NCBI GenBank assembly: GCA_023432025.1
Contig: JAEYVE010000072.1
Coordinates: 1 to 25,063, forward strand
Origin: Pseudomonadota bacterium
GTDB taxonomy: Bacteria; Myxococcota_A; Polyangia; Polyangiales; Polyangiaceae
Direction: 5' to 3'
Length of the DNA: 25,063 bases
A model generated the notes under the pieces. The model was given only the letters and a program-made list of their open reading frames with translations, was not told the origin of the DNA and searched no databases. The position numbers were made by a program, and so were the translations under genes. Shown piece after piece: positions 15,547-22,704 of the stretch; the stretch's first letter is position 1, and each line of letters begins with the position of its first letter.

Positions 15547-16271
15547 GAGCGACCCATGAGCTCGCTTTCCACGCGACGTACGCACGAGACGATACGCGCC
15601 ACCGCTTCGTCGATGGTGAGGTGTGAGCTGTCGACGAGCACCGCGTCCGGAGCCTGAAGGAGCGGCGCGATGGGGCGCTCTCGGTCGCGCCGATCCCGCT
15701 CTACGACCTCGGCGAGCACGTCTTCGAAGCGCGGGTGCTCGCCCTTTTCGGTGAGCTCGGCGTGACGGCGACGTGCGCGCTCCTCGGCGCTCGCGGTGAG
15801 AAAGAACTTGGCCTCGGCGTCCGGGAACACGACCGAGCCGATGTCGCGACCCTCCAGCACCACGCCGCCGCTACGTCCCAGCATCCGTTGCGTGTCGAGG
15901 AGCGCCGCGCGCACGGCGGGCAGGGCCGAGACCACGCTCGCCCCCTGCCCCATTTCTTGGCTGCGAATGGCCTGCGAAACGTCTTCTCCGCGCAGCGTCA
16001 CCTTCGTGACCCCGTTTTCTTGGCTCATGGCCAACACCGAGCCATCGGCGAGCTCCCGCGCGACGCGCCCGGCGCCTTCCACGTCCTCCAGAGCGACGCC
16101 GGCTCGCGTGCACGCGAGCGCCACGGTTCGATACAGCGCGCCCGTGTCGACCATGGTGTAGCCGAGCTCCTCGGCGACGCGACGAGTCACCGTGCTCTTG
16201 CCCGCTCCCGCAGGGCCGTCGATGGCGACGACCGGCCGGATTCTCTTCGTGTTGGTCAATGTCGCTGTCAT
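15543..16271 (-). CDS. cmk: Cytidylate kinase
   Basis: A 242-residue cytoplasmic kinase that phosphorylates CMP and dCMP with ATP. The P-loop GPAGAGKST is at 19-27, DTGALYR (42-48) is the nucleotide-binding segment typical of bacterial Cmk, and GRDIGSVVFPDA (141-152) and the LID-like run ASAEERARRRH (160-170) follow. Length and motif order match the family, with 10-12 extra residues at the N-terminus. The ATG overlaps the stop of the aroA-like gene as ATGA, which supports this start. Its own stop overlaps the next start in the same way. The aroA-cmk-rpsA order is conserved in many proteobacteria. Confidence 0.96.
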   Translation of the reverse strand: MTATLTNTKRIRPVVAIDGPAGAGKSTVTRRVAEELGYTMVDTGALYRTVALACTRAGVALEDVEGAGRVARELADGSVLAMSQENGVTKVTLRGEDVSQAIRSQEMGQGASVVSALPAVRAALLDTQRMLGRSGGVVLEGRDIGSVVFPDAEAKFFLTASAEERARRRHAELTEKGEHPRFEDVLAEVVERDRRDRERPIAPLLQAPDAVLVDSSHLTIDEAVARIVSCVRRVESELMGRS

Positions 16272-17599
16272 TCGGAGCGAACCTCGATGCGGGCTCCCAG
16301 CGCGCGCAAGCTGCCCACGAAACGCGGAAAGAAGCGCGCAATGCAGTCGACGTCGTCGACCACCGTGGGTCCATCACCCAAGAGCGCCAATACCGTCGCC
16401 CCGAGCGCAAGTCGATGGTCCCCGCCCGTCGTGATGCGCGTGGCGCGGAGGCGCCGCCCCGCGCCTCCTTGGACGACGAGCCCCGCAGAAGTCGGCGTTG
16501 CGTCGAGGCCAAACGCACGCAAGAGGCCCACGACGCGCGCCACGTCTCGACCTTGCGAGTCGGCGCCCGACCAAACGCCGCTCGGCAGCACGTCCGAGAG
16601 CTCGACCGTGCGCTCCGAAGCGGCCGCCAGGAGCGCAGCCGGCACGAAGTCGTCGCCGAGGCGCACGCCGATTTCCCCGCCCACCACGCCTCCGCGAACG
16701 CCTGCGCCGAAAGCGCTCACCTCGCCGACTGGCTCGCCGAGCACGTCACCTCGCGGCGACGTCCCCGCGCGCACGCCGAGCGAACGAAAGGCGTCCAAAA
16801 GCGCGCCACGCGATGGGTTGAGCCCCACGTCCCGCACGGTGACGTGACTGTCCCGCACGAGCGCCGCTGCGCACAGTAGGTAGGCCGCGGCCGATGGGTC
16901 TCCGACCTCACCGAGCTCGAACGCTGCGAGCGCGTCCACGTCACGCGGCGGATGAAGCTCGAGCGTGGTCGCGGAGGCGCGCACCGGAATGCGGAGGCGC
17001 GTGAGCAATCGCTCACAGTGGTCCGCCGATGCAATGCCCTCTCGCACGATCGTCACGCTCGCGGCGCGAAGCCCCGCGAGCAGCGCCGCGATCTTCGCCC
17101 CCGGGCGAGCGCCCGCGACGGGCGCGCGCACGCCTGGGGGCCTTTGCGCCACCGGAAGAAAGCGCAGCGTTTGGCCACCGTCGGGAGCGTCCGTCACCTG
17201 GACCCGCTCGCCGAACAGCGGCGCGACCTCTTCGGCCACGAGCGGATCGACGACGAGCAAGCTCTCGAACGGCGCGCCGGCACACAGACCCGAAAGAACG
17301 AACGCTGCGGTCGGCACCCCTCGAGCGTCGAGAGCTTGATCCGGCTGGGTGAGCCCGAACAAGCCCCGCCCCACCACAACGAGACCGCCACTTTCGCTGC
17401 GCGCTTCCACGCCGAACGCACCGAGGCCGCCCCTCAGCGCTTCAACCGCCTCGGGCACGGCGCGACACGTGAGGCGACTCACGCCCTCCGACAACGCGGC
17501 GATGCCGAGCGCAACGCTGAGCAAAAGGGGATCGGGCGGCGCCGGAACGCCGCCGCGGAGCGGTCCCTCCGCGGGGTGGACGACGAGCTGAGCGACCAT
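16268..17599 (-). CDS. aroA: EPSP synthase (AroA) family protein with degenerate active site
   Basis: A 443-residue intact frame in the aroA position of the hisC-aroA-cmk cluster. Family features that remain are SADHCERLL (191-199), VGDPSAAAYLL (232-242), GLNPSRGALLDAF (259-271), GDD (315-317), GGDHRLALGA (392-401) and CIARFFPRF (419-427). The N-terminal PGDKSxxHR loop that binds PEP and shikimate-3-phosphate is missing: residues 19-31 read VPAPPDPLLLSVA, without the Lys, Ser or Arg. The NAGT motif (near 90-100), the Arg of the following motif, the SxQ segment (near 166-172) and the RxKESDR motif carrying the catalytic Glu (near 346-352, here DSQGRDV) are also changed. The overall fold is probably kept, but normal EPSP synthase activity is doubtful. 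The gene ends in ATGA overlap with cmk. Confidence 0.8.
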   Translation of the reverse strand: MVAQLVVHPAEGPLRGGVPAPPDPLLLSVALGIAALSEGVSRLTCRAVPEAVEALRGGLGAFGVEARSESGGLVVVGRGLFGLTQPDQALDARGVPTAAFVLSGLCAGAPFESLLVVDPLVAEEVAPLFGERVQVTDAPDGGQTLRFLPVAQRPPGVRAPVAGARPGAKIAALLAGLRAASVTIVREGIASADHCERLLTRLRIPVRASATTLELHPPRDVDALAAFELGEVGDPSAAAYLLCAAALVRDSHVTVRDVGLNPSRGALLDAFRSLGVRAGTSPRGDVLGEPVGEVSAFGAGVRGGVVGGEIGVRLGDDFVPAALLAAASERTVELSDVLPSGVWSGADSQGRDVARVVGLLRAFGLDATPTSAGLVVQGGAGRRLRATRITTGGDHRLALGATVLALLGDGPTVVDDVDCIARFFPRFVGSLRALGARIEVRSE

Positions 17600-17604
17600 G
17601 CGTC

Positions 17605-18630
17605 TTACTTTCCCGAGAGGAACGCCATCAAGCGCTCGGCGTTGCCCAAAAGGCTTCCAATGGCGAGGCCATCGACCTCGGCCACGACCTGGGCTTCTTT
17701 GCCTTGCGGCGCCGCGTCGAGGCGCCGGAGCGGTTGAGCCACGCCCAGGAGCGCCATCACGAACGCATAACTCCGCAAAGAGTCCGCCGTGCTGAGCAAG
17801 GTGCGGGCGCCGCGCTCTGCCGCGGCCTCGTCTTCGTAGGTGAGCGTGCCCGCGAAGTTCAAGCCGGGCTCCGCGAAGTTGCCCAAGAGACGAACGGCGC
17901 GCAGGTTGTCCAAGAACGCCATTTCGTGGCGAGCGGCCTTCGAAAGCGGATTCGCCTCGAGATCACTTCCCCAAACGAACGGGGCCTGTTGCTGCGTGAG
18001 CAGCTGCTCGAACCACGACGGAATGGAGCGCGCGACGCGCCCCTCTTCGATGCGGTCGAGCACCCGCCGGATGCCGGTTTCGTCTCCGAACGCCAACGTG
18101 CTCGGCGTGAGCACGGACAGTCCATTGCCGTCGCTCAGGTAAAGCGTACGCCCCGCGTAGAGCGTGCGCGTGACGGGGCGTCCGGTGGGAGTGGCTGCGC
18201 CGGGAGCCGACGCCGCTTGCTCGAACGCGGCAGCGTCGAAACGACCCCGCGCGATGCCGGCCAAATCGATGCCCGCCATCGAGTACACACCGAGCGCCAA
18301 GCTGTCGATGTCTCGCGCGGGTTCGAAGCCCGACTGACGTGGGATGGGCAGCGTGCGGTTCAAGAGAGCGGAAACCTGCGGACCGAAGCTCGCTCGAAAG
18401 AGCTCTGCCGCCCCCAGAGACATCCACGTCATGGCACCGCTCGGGAGCAGCGCCCACGGATCCGCATCGATGACGACGTCGGGTGCGCGGCGGCCGGCGG
18501 CCGTTTCCACGACGACCTCATCCGACTTTCCGCACCCGGGCGCGCACAGAAGCGCGCCCAGTCCGAGCAATGCGTCCCGACGCTGAACGCGGAGTCCCTG
18601 CACTCCGCGCCCTCCCCGCTCCGCGCTCAC
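17605..18630 (-). CDS. Lipoprotein, hypothetical (family member 1)
   Basis: A 341-residue protein. The GTG start overlaps the hisC stop (GTGA), and the stop is five bases from the aroA-like start. The N-terminus carries a twin Arg (17-18) before a short hydrophobic stretch ending APGC with Cys33, so it may be a Tat- or Sec-exported lipoprotein. The mature domain has LPSGAMTWMSLGAAELFRASF, a middle GLSVLTPSTLAFGDETGIRRV and a C-terminal EDEAAAERGARTLLSTAD segment followed by a long helix. The layout resembles family members 2 and 3 encoded downstream. No enzymatic motif is recognised. The function is unknown; being between hisC and the aroA-like gene it must be co-transcribed with them. Confidence 0.75.
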   Translation of the reverse strand: MSAERGGRGVQGLRVQRRDALLGLGALLCAPGCGKSDEVVVETAAGRRAPDVVIDADPWALLPSGAMTWMSLGAAELFRASFGPQVSALLNRTLPIPRQSGFEPARDIDSLALGVYSMAGIDLAGIARGRFDAAAFEQAASAPGAATPTGRPVTRTLYAGRTLYLSDGNGLSVLTPSTLAFGDETGIRRVLDRIEEGRVARSIPSWFEQLLTQQQAPFVWGSDLEANPLSKAARHEMAFLDNLRAVRLLGNFAEPGLNFAGTLTYEDEAAAERGARTLLSTADSLRSYAFVMALLGVAQPLRRLDAAPQGKEAQVVAEVDGLAIGSLLGNAERLMAFLSGK

Positions 18631-19769
18631 TCTGCCACCTCTCCGACTCCTTCGACGTCCAGGAGCTCGGTGCCGCTGAGACCGGGCCCCGTGACGGCGT
18701 CCAGCGCCTCCAGGAAACGCCGATTCTGCGCGGCTGTGCCCAGGGTCACGCGCAAGCTGGTGACCAAACCCGGGATGGGGCGCACGATGACGCCCTGCGT
18801 GAGGAGGCGCTCGTACAGCTCCGAAGCCGGCTCCTGAAAGTCCACGAGGAGGAAGTTCGCCTGGCTGGGGGTGACCACATAGCCGCGCTCCTCGAGCTCC
18901 GCGGCGACGAGCGCGCGCTGCTCCTTGTTCAGGCTGACGGCCGCCTGGAGGTGCGTGACGTCCGCCAGCGCCGCGATGGCGGCCTCCTGGCTGGGCACGC
19001 CCACGTTGAAAGGAGCGCGCAGGCGGTTCATGTAGTTCACGAGCTGGGCAGGACCGATGCCGTAGCCAATGCGGAGACCCGCCAAGCCGTACGCCTTGGA
19101 GAACGTGCGAAGCACGACGAGTCGCTCGCGAAGGTGCCGCAGCTCCAGGCCATCCGGATAGTCCTCGGCGTCTGCGTATTCGAAGTACGCTTCGTCGAGC
19201 GCGACGATGACGTCCTCTGGCACCGCGCGCAGAAAGCGCTCGAGCGCCGCGCGCCCTACGAAGGTGCCCGTCGGGTTGTTCGGATTGTCGAGCAACACCA
19301 GCCGCGTGTTGGGGCGAATCGCGGCCAGCATCGCATCCAAGTCGTGCACGAGCTCCGCGGTCGTGGGCACCGCCGTGAAGGGCACGTTGTGCGCCATCAC
19401 CGCCACTCGATACATGCTGAACGCGGGCTGCCCGAACACCACGTGGTGCTCGGAGGTCGTGAAGGTGCGGATCAAGAGCTCGATGAGCTCGTTCGAGCCG
19501 TTGCCATGAAGCACCTCGTCCAGCGTTACGCCGTGAAAGTCAGCGATCGCGCTGCGCAGCCGAAACGCCGCTCCGTCCGGGTAGCGGTGCACCTCCGCCA
19601 GCGCCTTCGCTGCGGCGTCGAGCGCGCGCGGGCTCGGTCCCAGCGGGTTCTCGTTCGACGCCAGCTTCACCACGTCGGTGATGCCTTGCTCACGCGAGAG
19701 CTCTTCGACCGGCTTGCCACCCTGGTAGGGGCGAAGCTCTTCGATGTTCGGAGTGACGAGCCGATTCAT
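18627..19769 (-). CDS. hisC: Histidinol-phosphate aminotransferase family
   Basis: A 380-residue PLP-dependent class I/II aminotransferase. Motifs are SNENPLGPS (38-46), HGNGSNELI (88-96), DNPNNPTGT (161-169), the PLP-contacting LDEAYFEYA (191-199) and RTFSKAYGLAGLRIGYG (221-237), whose Lys225 should form the Schiff base. C-terminal SQANFLLVDF and RPIPGLVTSLRVTLGT complete the fold. ATG at 19769 begins the normal N-terminus (MNRLVTPNIEELRPYQGGKP); earlier in-frame starts add an Arg/Ala-rich stretch unlike the family. It makes histidinol phosphate, and in clusters beside aroA such enzymes often also transaminate aromatic precursors. No other his gene is nearby, which supports a role in Phe/Tyr synthesis. 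It is the first gene of the run. Confidence 0.94.
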   Translation of the reverse strand: MNRLVTPNIEELRPYQGGKPVEELSREQGITDVVKLASNENPLGPSPRALDAAAKALAEVHRYPDGAAFRLRSAIADFHGVTLDEVLHGNGSNELIELLIRTFTTSEHHVVFGQPAFSMYRVAVMAHNVPFTAVPTTAELVHDLDAMLAAIRPNTRLVLLDNPNNPTGTFVGRAALERFLRAVPEDVIVALDEAYFEYADAEDYPDGLELRHLRERLVVLRTFSKAYGLAGLRIGYGIGPAQLVNYMNRLRAPFNVGVPSQEAAIAALADVTHLQAAVSLNKEQRALVAAELEERGYVVTPSQANFLLVDFQEPASELYERLLTQGVIVRPIPGLVTSLRVTLGTAAQNRRFLEALDAVTGPGLSGTELLDVEGVGEVAE

Positions 19770-20021
19770 GGCGCCGGCGAGCCTACTCGGGGCCACTGCG
19801 ATGCGCCAAGGGGAGGCTCGCCCGAGCGACGCGGGCGCGCACCTTCCCGCTCCACGAGCGAGCCCCGACATCGTCCTAGGAGCCACACCTCCCCTCTCGC
19901 TCCCGAGCACTCGTCCGGACGACTGTCACCCGCGCACCGCTCGCCAAACGCCGAAATGACGGCGCCCCGTCGCAGAGCTCGGCCGCTTCCGCGCGGCATC
20001 GACGTTGCAAGAGCCCGTCGC

Positions 20022-20267
20022 ATGACGGCTCGCCAAACTTCGTCCCCCTTCCGAGGCCACTTGTGGCGCGTTGTCTTCGCGGCGCTGGGCGCGCTCTTGG
20101 CGCATCGTCTGGCGGGGGCATCGGCTCCCTGGATGCTGGCGGGCACCGTGCTCGGCTTTCAGCTGGGACGCTTCTTGGGCCCTCTCTTTGGCGGTGCGCT
20201 GAACCAGCTGGACCCACCGCGCGCCCCCTCCTCCCCCCCGCACGAAGAGCGCGTCACGGAGCCCTGA
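20022..20267 (+). CDS. Small two-helix membrane protein, hypothetical
   Basis: An 81-residue reading frame with two hydrophobic segments (about 14-31 and 35-53) that would form a hairpin in the membrane, then a Pro-rich charged tail. AAGAG lies about nine bases upstream of the ATG. It is divergent from hisC and convergent with the methyltransferase gene, whose stop is three bases away. It resembles small AtpI-like or glycine-zipper membrane proteins in outline only. I do not recognise a family, and the frame could be a chance opening in GC-rich DNA, although the hydrophobic pattern argues for a real gene. Confidence 0.45.
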   Translation: MTARQTSSPFRGHLWRVVFAALGALLAHRLAGASAPWMLAGTVLGFQLGRFLGPLFGGALNQLDPPRAPSSPPHEERVTEP

Positions 20268-20270
20268 GCC

Positions 20271-21161
20271 TCACTCCTTGACGAGGCGCGCCAGGTACAT
20301 GGGTCCCGCCTCGTCTCGATCGGGCAAAAACTGCCAACCGTGACGCGTCGCTGCGCCCCGAGGCAGCTCGATGCGGTCCACCTTGGCGCGGTGGCGCCCC
20401 TTTTCGAACAGCCTTTGAATGACGCCGTCGTTCTCCGCCTCGGCGAGCGCGCAGGTGGAGTACACGAGCCGTCCCCCCGGTCGCAGCGCGAGCAAAGCCG
20501 ACGTCAAGAGGGCGTACTGCTCCTGCGCGAGCCGTGTGATTCGCCCCGGGGACCACTTCGCGAGCTCGGCGGCGTCCGCCAGCACGTGACGCTCCGACGA
20601 GCACGGCGCGTCGAGCAGCACCGCGTCGTAGGCGCCCTCTTCGTGGACACCCCAGCGGCGCCCGTCGCGGGACGTAACACGCACGCGGCTCCGCAGCTCC
20701 TCCGGCAGGTAGTCGGCCACGACGCGTCGCAGTCTTTGCGCTCGCGCAGGCGAGCGATCGTTGGCAATCAGCTGCCCTCCCTCGAGCAGCGCGTCGGCGA
20801 GCACCAGCGTTTTGCCGCCGGGCGCCGCACACAAATCGAGCACGCGTTCTCCGCTCTGTACCTCGAGCGCACGCGCCACCAAGACGCTCGCGGGATCGAT
20901 CACGTAAAAATTCAAGAGGCCCGCCGCGTCGCGCGCCGGATTGCCGCCCAGGTAGGCAGCGGTGCCAGAAAGCCACGGAACGTCGGGGCCCATCGCCGCG
21001 CCGTCGCTCACGGGACGCGCGTGCGGGTTACGACGCGCCACCGGCGTGGGCCGCTCGCGCAGCGCTCGCTCGAGCGCGGTCCAACGTTCACCGAACGCCT
21101 CTCGGTAATAGGCGTCGAAGCCACACGCGCCACGCAGTCGCTCGGAGCTCACCAGCTCCAC
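20271..21161 (-). CDS. RsmB/NOP-family RNA cytosine-C5 methyltransferase
   Basis: A 296-residue cytoplasmic SAM-dependent enzyme. It shows the SAM-binding motif VLDLCAAPGGKT (107-118), NDRSPARAQRL (134-144), the DAPCSSER motif (184-191, Cys187) and YSTC (234-237, Cys237). The two Cys residues are the product-release and nucleophilic residues of the RNA m5C methyltransferase family. The N-terminal part (1-90) is short and lacks the NusB-like domain of RsmB and any C-terminal PUA domain, so the exact RNA target (rRNA or tRNA) is open. The start is a GTG at 21161; another GTG three codons on is possible. It follows the LuxR-type regulator but is separated from it by a terminator. Confidence 0.92.
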   Translation of the reverse strand: MELVSSERLRGACGFDAYYREAFGERWTALERALRERPTPVARRNPHARPVSDGAAMGPDVPWLSGTAAYLGGNPARDAAGLLNFYVIDPASVLVARALEVQSGERVLDLCAAPGGKTLVLADALLEGGQLIANDRSPARAQRLRRVVADYLPEELRSRVRVTSRDGRRWGVHEEGAYDAVLLDAPCSSERHVLADAAELAKWSPGRITRLAQEQYALLTSALLALRPGGRLVYSTCALAEAENDGVIQRLFEKGRHRAKVDRIELPRGAATRHGWQFLPDRDEAGPMYLARLVKE

Positions 21162-21300
21162 CGCTTAATACGCGGGGGCCCTTTCGCACAACACGCGATC
21201 GAAGGCGATCGTCCTCTAGCTCGCAGGCCGCTCGTCAGAGCGACCTCGAACTCGTCGTCGCTCCTCATCCCGGAAGCGAGCGCGCCGAGGGTTCGGAAAT

Positions 21301-21329
21301 GAAAACGGGGGCGCCCTCAGGCACCCCCG
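21301..21329 (-). terminator. Intrinsic terminator of the LuxR-type gene
   Basis: The stem 21306-21315 with 21320-21329 is ten pairs, one of them a G-U pair in the minus-strand RNA, around a four-base loop. TTTTC follows on the minus strand (21305-21301). It lies about 45 bases past the stop of the regulator gene. Confidence 0.8.
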
Positions 21330-21371
21330 CATCGCGTCCGCTACGCCGCGTCGGGCTTGCTCGACCGAAGC

Positions 21372-22088
21372 TCAGCGCAGGCCGAGCAGGAACTGAGCGA
21401 CCTCGAAGCGGCGACTCACGTCCAACTTGTGGAAAATGGACGCCACTTGATTGGCAACCGTGCGCTCCGCGCTGCCGCGACGGAAAGCGATGTCTCGGTT
21501 GCTCAGGCCGTCACAAACCAGCCAAGCGACGTCCGTTTCCGCGCTCGACAGACGCACCTCGATTTCGGGGCGCGGCGCAATGCCACAGCGCAGGCTGATG
21601 AGCCGGCTTCCGCCGTACTCCACCTCGGCCATGACGGCCCGACCCGATCGGCCCTTTTCGATTTCCGCAAGGACACGCCACACCTGGAGCGCCGGGAACC
21701 GCGACTCGAGACCCAGCTTGCTGAGACCGTTGCCGAGATGTCCACAGACGCACTGCCGGGTGATGCCGAGGCTCTTGGCGAGCTCACGGTCCGTCTGACC
21801 TACCATGAGCGACTGGACGACCTGGCGCTCGCGCGTCGTCAGAATCGCCGAGTTTTCCTCGATCAGGATGCGGAGCTCCGCGTCACGCCGCTCGACGTCC
21901 ACCGCGCGCCAATAACCATCCAGCAAGGCGTCCCGGTTGAGGCGCCCCGCCTGATGAACCGAGTGATGATCCGCCGCAGCAGCCACCGCGCGCGGCGAGA
22001 GGCGCGTGTGCGAATCGTGAGACTGCGAGAGCGGCCGCTCTTCGGGGGTCACCGGGATCAAGGAAAGCTTCTCGACTGGCTTGTTCAT
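21372..22088 (-). CDS. Regulator with two LuxR-type HTH domains
   Basis: A 238-residue protein. Residues 1-80 are polar with no recognised sensor or receiver domain. Residues 83-130 form one LuxR-type HTH (LTTRERQVVQSLMVGQTDRE, then LAKSLGITRQCVCGHLGN and SKLGLESR). Residues 180-234 form a second (LSSAETDVAWLVCDGLSNRD, then RTVANQVASIFHKLDVSRR). Between them is a short strand-rich linker with EVEYGGSRLISLRCG. Single-HTH members bind DNA as dimers; two in one chain could bind a bipartite site or act as a pseudo-dimer. ATG at 22088 is chosen because AAGGTG lies eight bases upstream; a GTG at 22154 would add 22 residues. It has its own terminator. The target is unknown. Confidence 0.85.
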   Translation of the reverse strand: MNKPVEKLSLIPVTPEERPLSQSHDSHTRLSPRAVAAAADHHSVHQAGRLNRDALLDGYWRAVDVERRDAELRILIEENSAILTTRERQVVQSLMVGQTDRELAKSLGITRQCVCGHLGNGLSKLGLESRFPALQVWRVLAEIEKGRSGRAVMAEVEYGGSRLISLRCGIAPRPEIEVRLSSAETDVAWLVCDGLSNRDIAFRRGSAERTVANQVASIFHKLDVSRRFEVAQFLLGLR

Positions 22089-22096
22089 TGGACGGG

Positions 22097-22102
22097 CACC
22101 TT
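22097..22102 (-). promoter_or_regulatory. Ribosome binding site deciding the start of the LuxR-type gene
   Basis: AAGGTG on the minus strand, eight bases before the ATG at 22088. It favours this start over the upstream in-frame GTG at 22154. Confidence 0.6.
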
Positions 22103-22316
22103 GGTTGGGCGACGCGACGCTGGGTAGTACGCAACCTTTGCCAGATTGCGACACCCAACCAAATCCCTAGCCCGAAATGCCCCAGCTGCGCCAGCGGGGA
22201 CCCTCCGCTCGGTCAAATAAATTGCATGGAGCCACCACGCCTCGTGGCTCTACAGGCTAAAATTGTAGCACCAGTGGAAATTCCAGGGTGCGATTCCGAA
22301 AGAAAAGGCCGAATTC

Positions 22317-22392
22317 TGGTAGGCGGGACAGGGCTCGAACCTGCGACCCGCGGCTTGTAAAGCCGCTGCTCTGCCAACTGAGCTACCCGCCC
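22317..22392 (-). tRNA. tRNA-Val (anticodon UAC)
   Basis: A 76-base cloverleaf with encoded CCA. The acceptor stem GGGCGGG pairs with CCCGCCT (first pair G-U), D arm GCTC/GAGC, anticodon stem GCGGC/GCCGC with loop TTTACAA, and the T arm has the TTCGAGC loop. The anticodon is TAC (22359-22357), reading GUA and GUG. Discriminator A73 and anticodon A35/C36 agree with valine identity. No other tRNA is adjacent. Confidence 0.95.
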
Positions 22393-22398
22393 GCGGGC

Positions 22399-22414
22399 CC
22401 GAGACAGGTCTCGG
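22399..22414. repeat. Inverted repeat just upstream of tRNA-Val
   Basis: CCGAGAC (22399-22405) and GTCTCGG (22408-22414) are perfect mirrors around two bases. The repeat starts seven bases before the mature 5' end of the tRNA, so it would be either a 5'-leader hairpin in the precursor or a protein-binding site in the promoter. Confidence 0.45.
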
Positions 22415-22662
22415 TGACTGTGCTCGGGGCTTCCCTCGAGCAACTGAGCGCCTCGCACCGAGGCACCCAAGAATCGCCGAGAGGGCTCCCCTCGTGGCGC
22501 TTCTGTCGGCGCGGCGTGTCTATCGCGTCGCGACCCCACGAGCAACCGATTCAACTCCGAAACGCTCTGCGCGGGCGTGGAAAGCATTCGACCCCGCCCC
22601 TGGATCGAAGAGCGAGAGGACGCCGCACGAAGACGAAGCGGCCGAAAACGAAGAGCTCCGCA

Positions 22663-22690
22663 CGAAGCGCGCGCCTCGGCGCGCGCTTCG
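22663..22690 (-). terminator. Possible terminator hairpin after lon
   Basis: A perfect 12-13 bp inverted repeat (22663-22674 with 22679-22690, centre CTCG) begins 14 bases past the lon stop. On the minus strand the first T-run (TTTT at 22649-22646) is about 13 bases beyond the stem, too far for a standard intrinsic terminator. It may act with Rho or protect the mRNA 3' end. Confidence 0.5.
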
Positions 22691-22704
22691 ACGTTCGCTC
22701 ACGT

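Larger units (their letters stand above)
22393..22704 (-). other. Intergenic region between tRNA-Val and lon
   Basis: These 312 bases hold no gene I can support. They contain the inverted repeat beside the tRNA and a long hairpin near the lon stop (both listed). The tRNA promoter should lie here, but I could not pick -35/-10 boxes. Confidence 0.5.

Noticed and set aside
15547..15585. Earlier start for the lipoprotein after cmk
   Set aside because: The ATG at 15546 gives a proper signal peptide and an exact ATGA overlap with the cmk stop. The longer form would place charged residues before the signal.
19770..19910. N-terminal extension of HisC from earlier in-frame starts
   Set aside because: The added residues are Arg/Ala-rich and unlike the family. 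ATG at 19769 gives the normal HisC start.
18483..20021. Plus-strand frame opposite hisC as an N-terminal extension of the small membrane protein
   Set aside because: The upstream part is antisense to hisC and has no domain. Only the last 81 codons (from 20022) have a membrane-protein character.
22229..22250. Inverted repeat downstream of tRNA-Val as its terminator
   Set aside because: A 7-bp stem with an eight-base loop and no T-run directly after it. Too weak to call.
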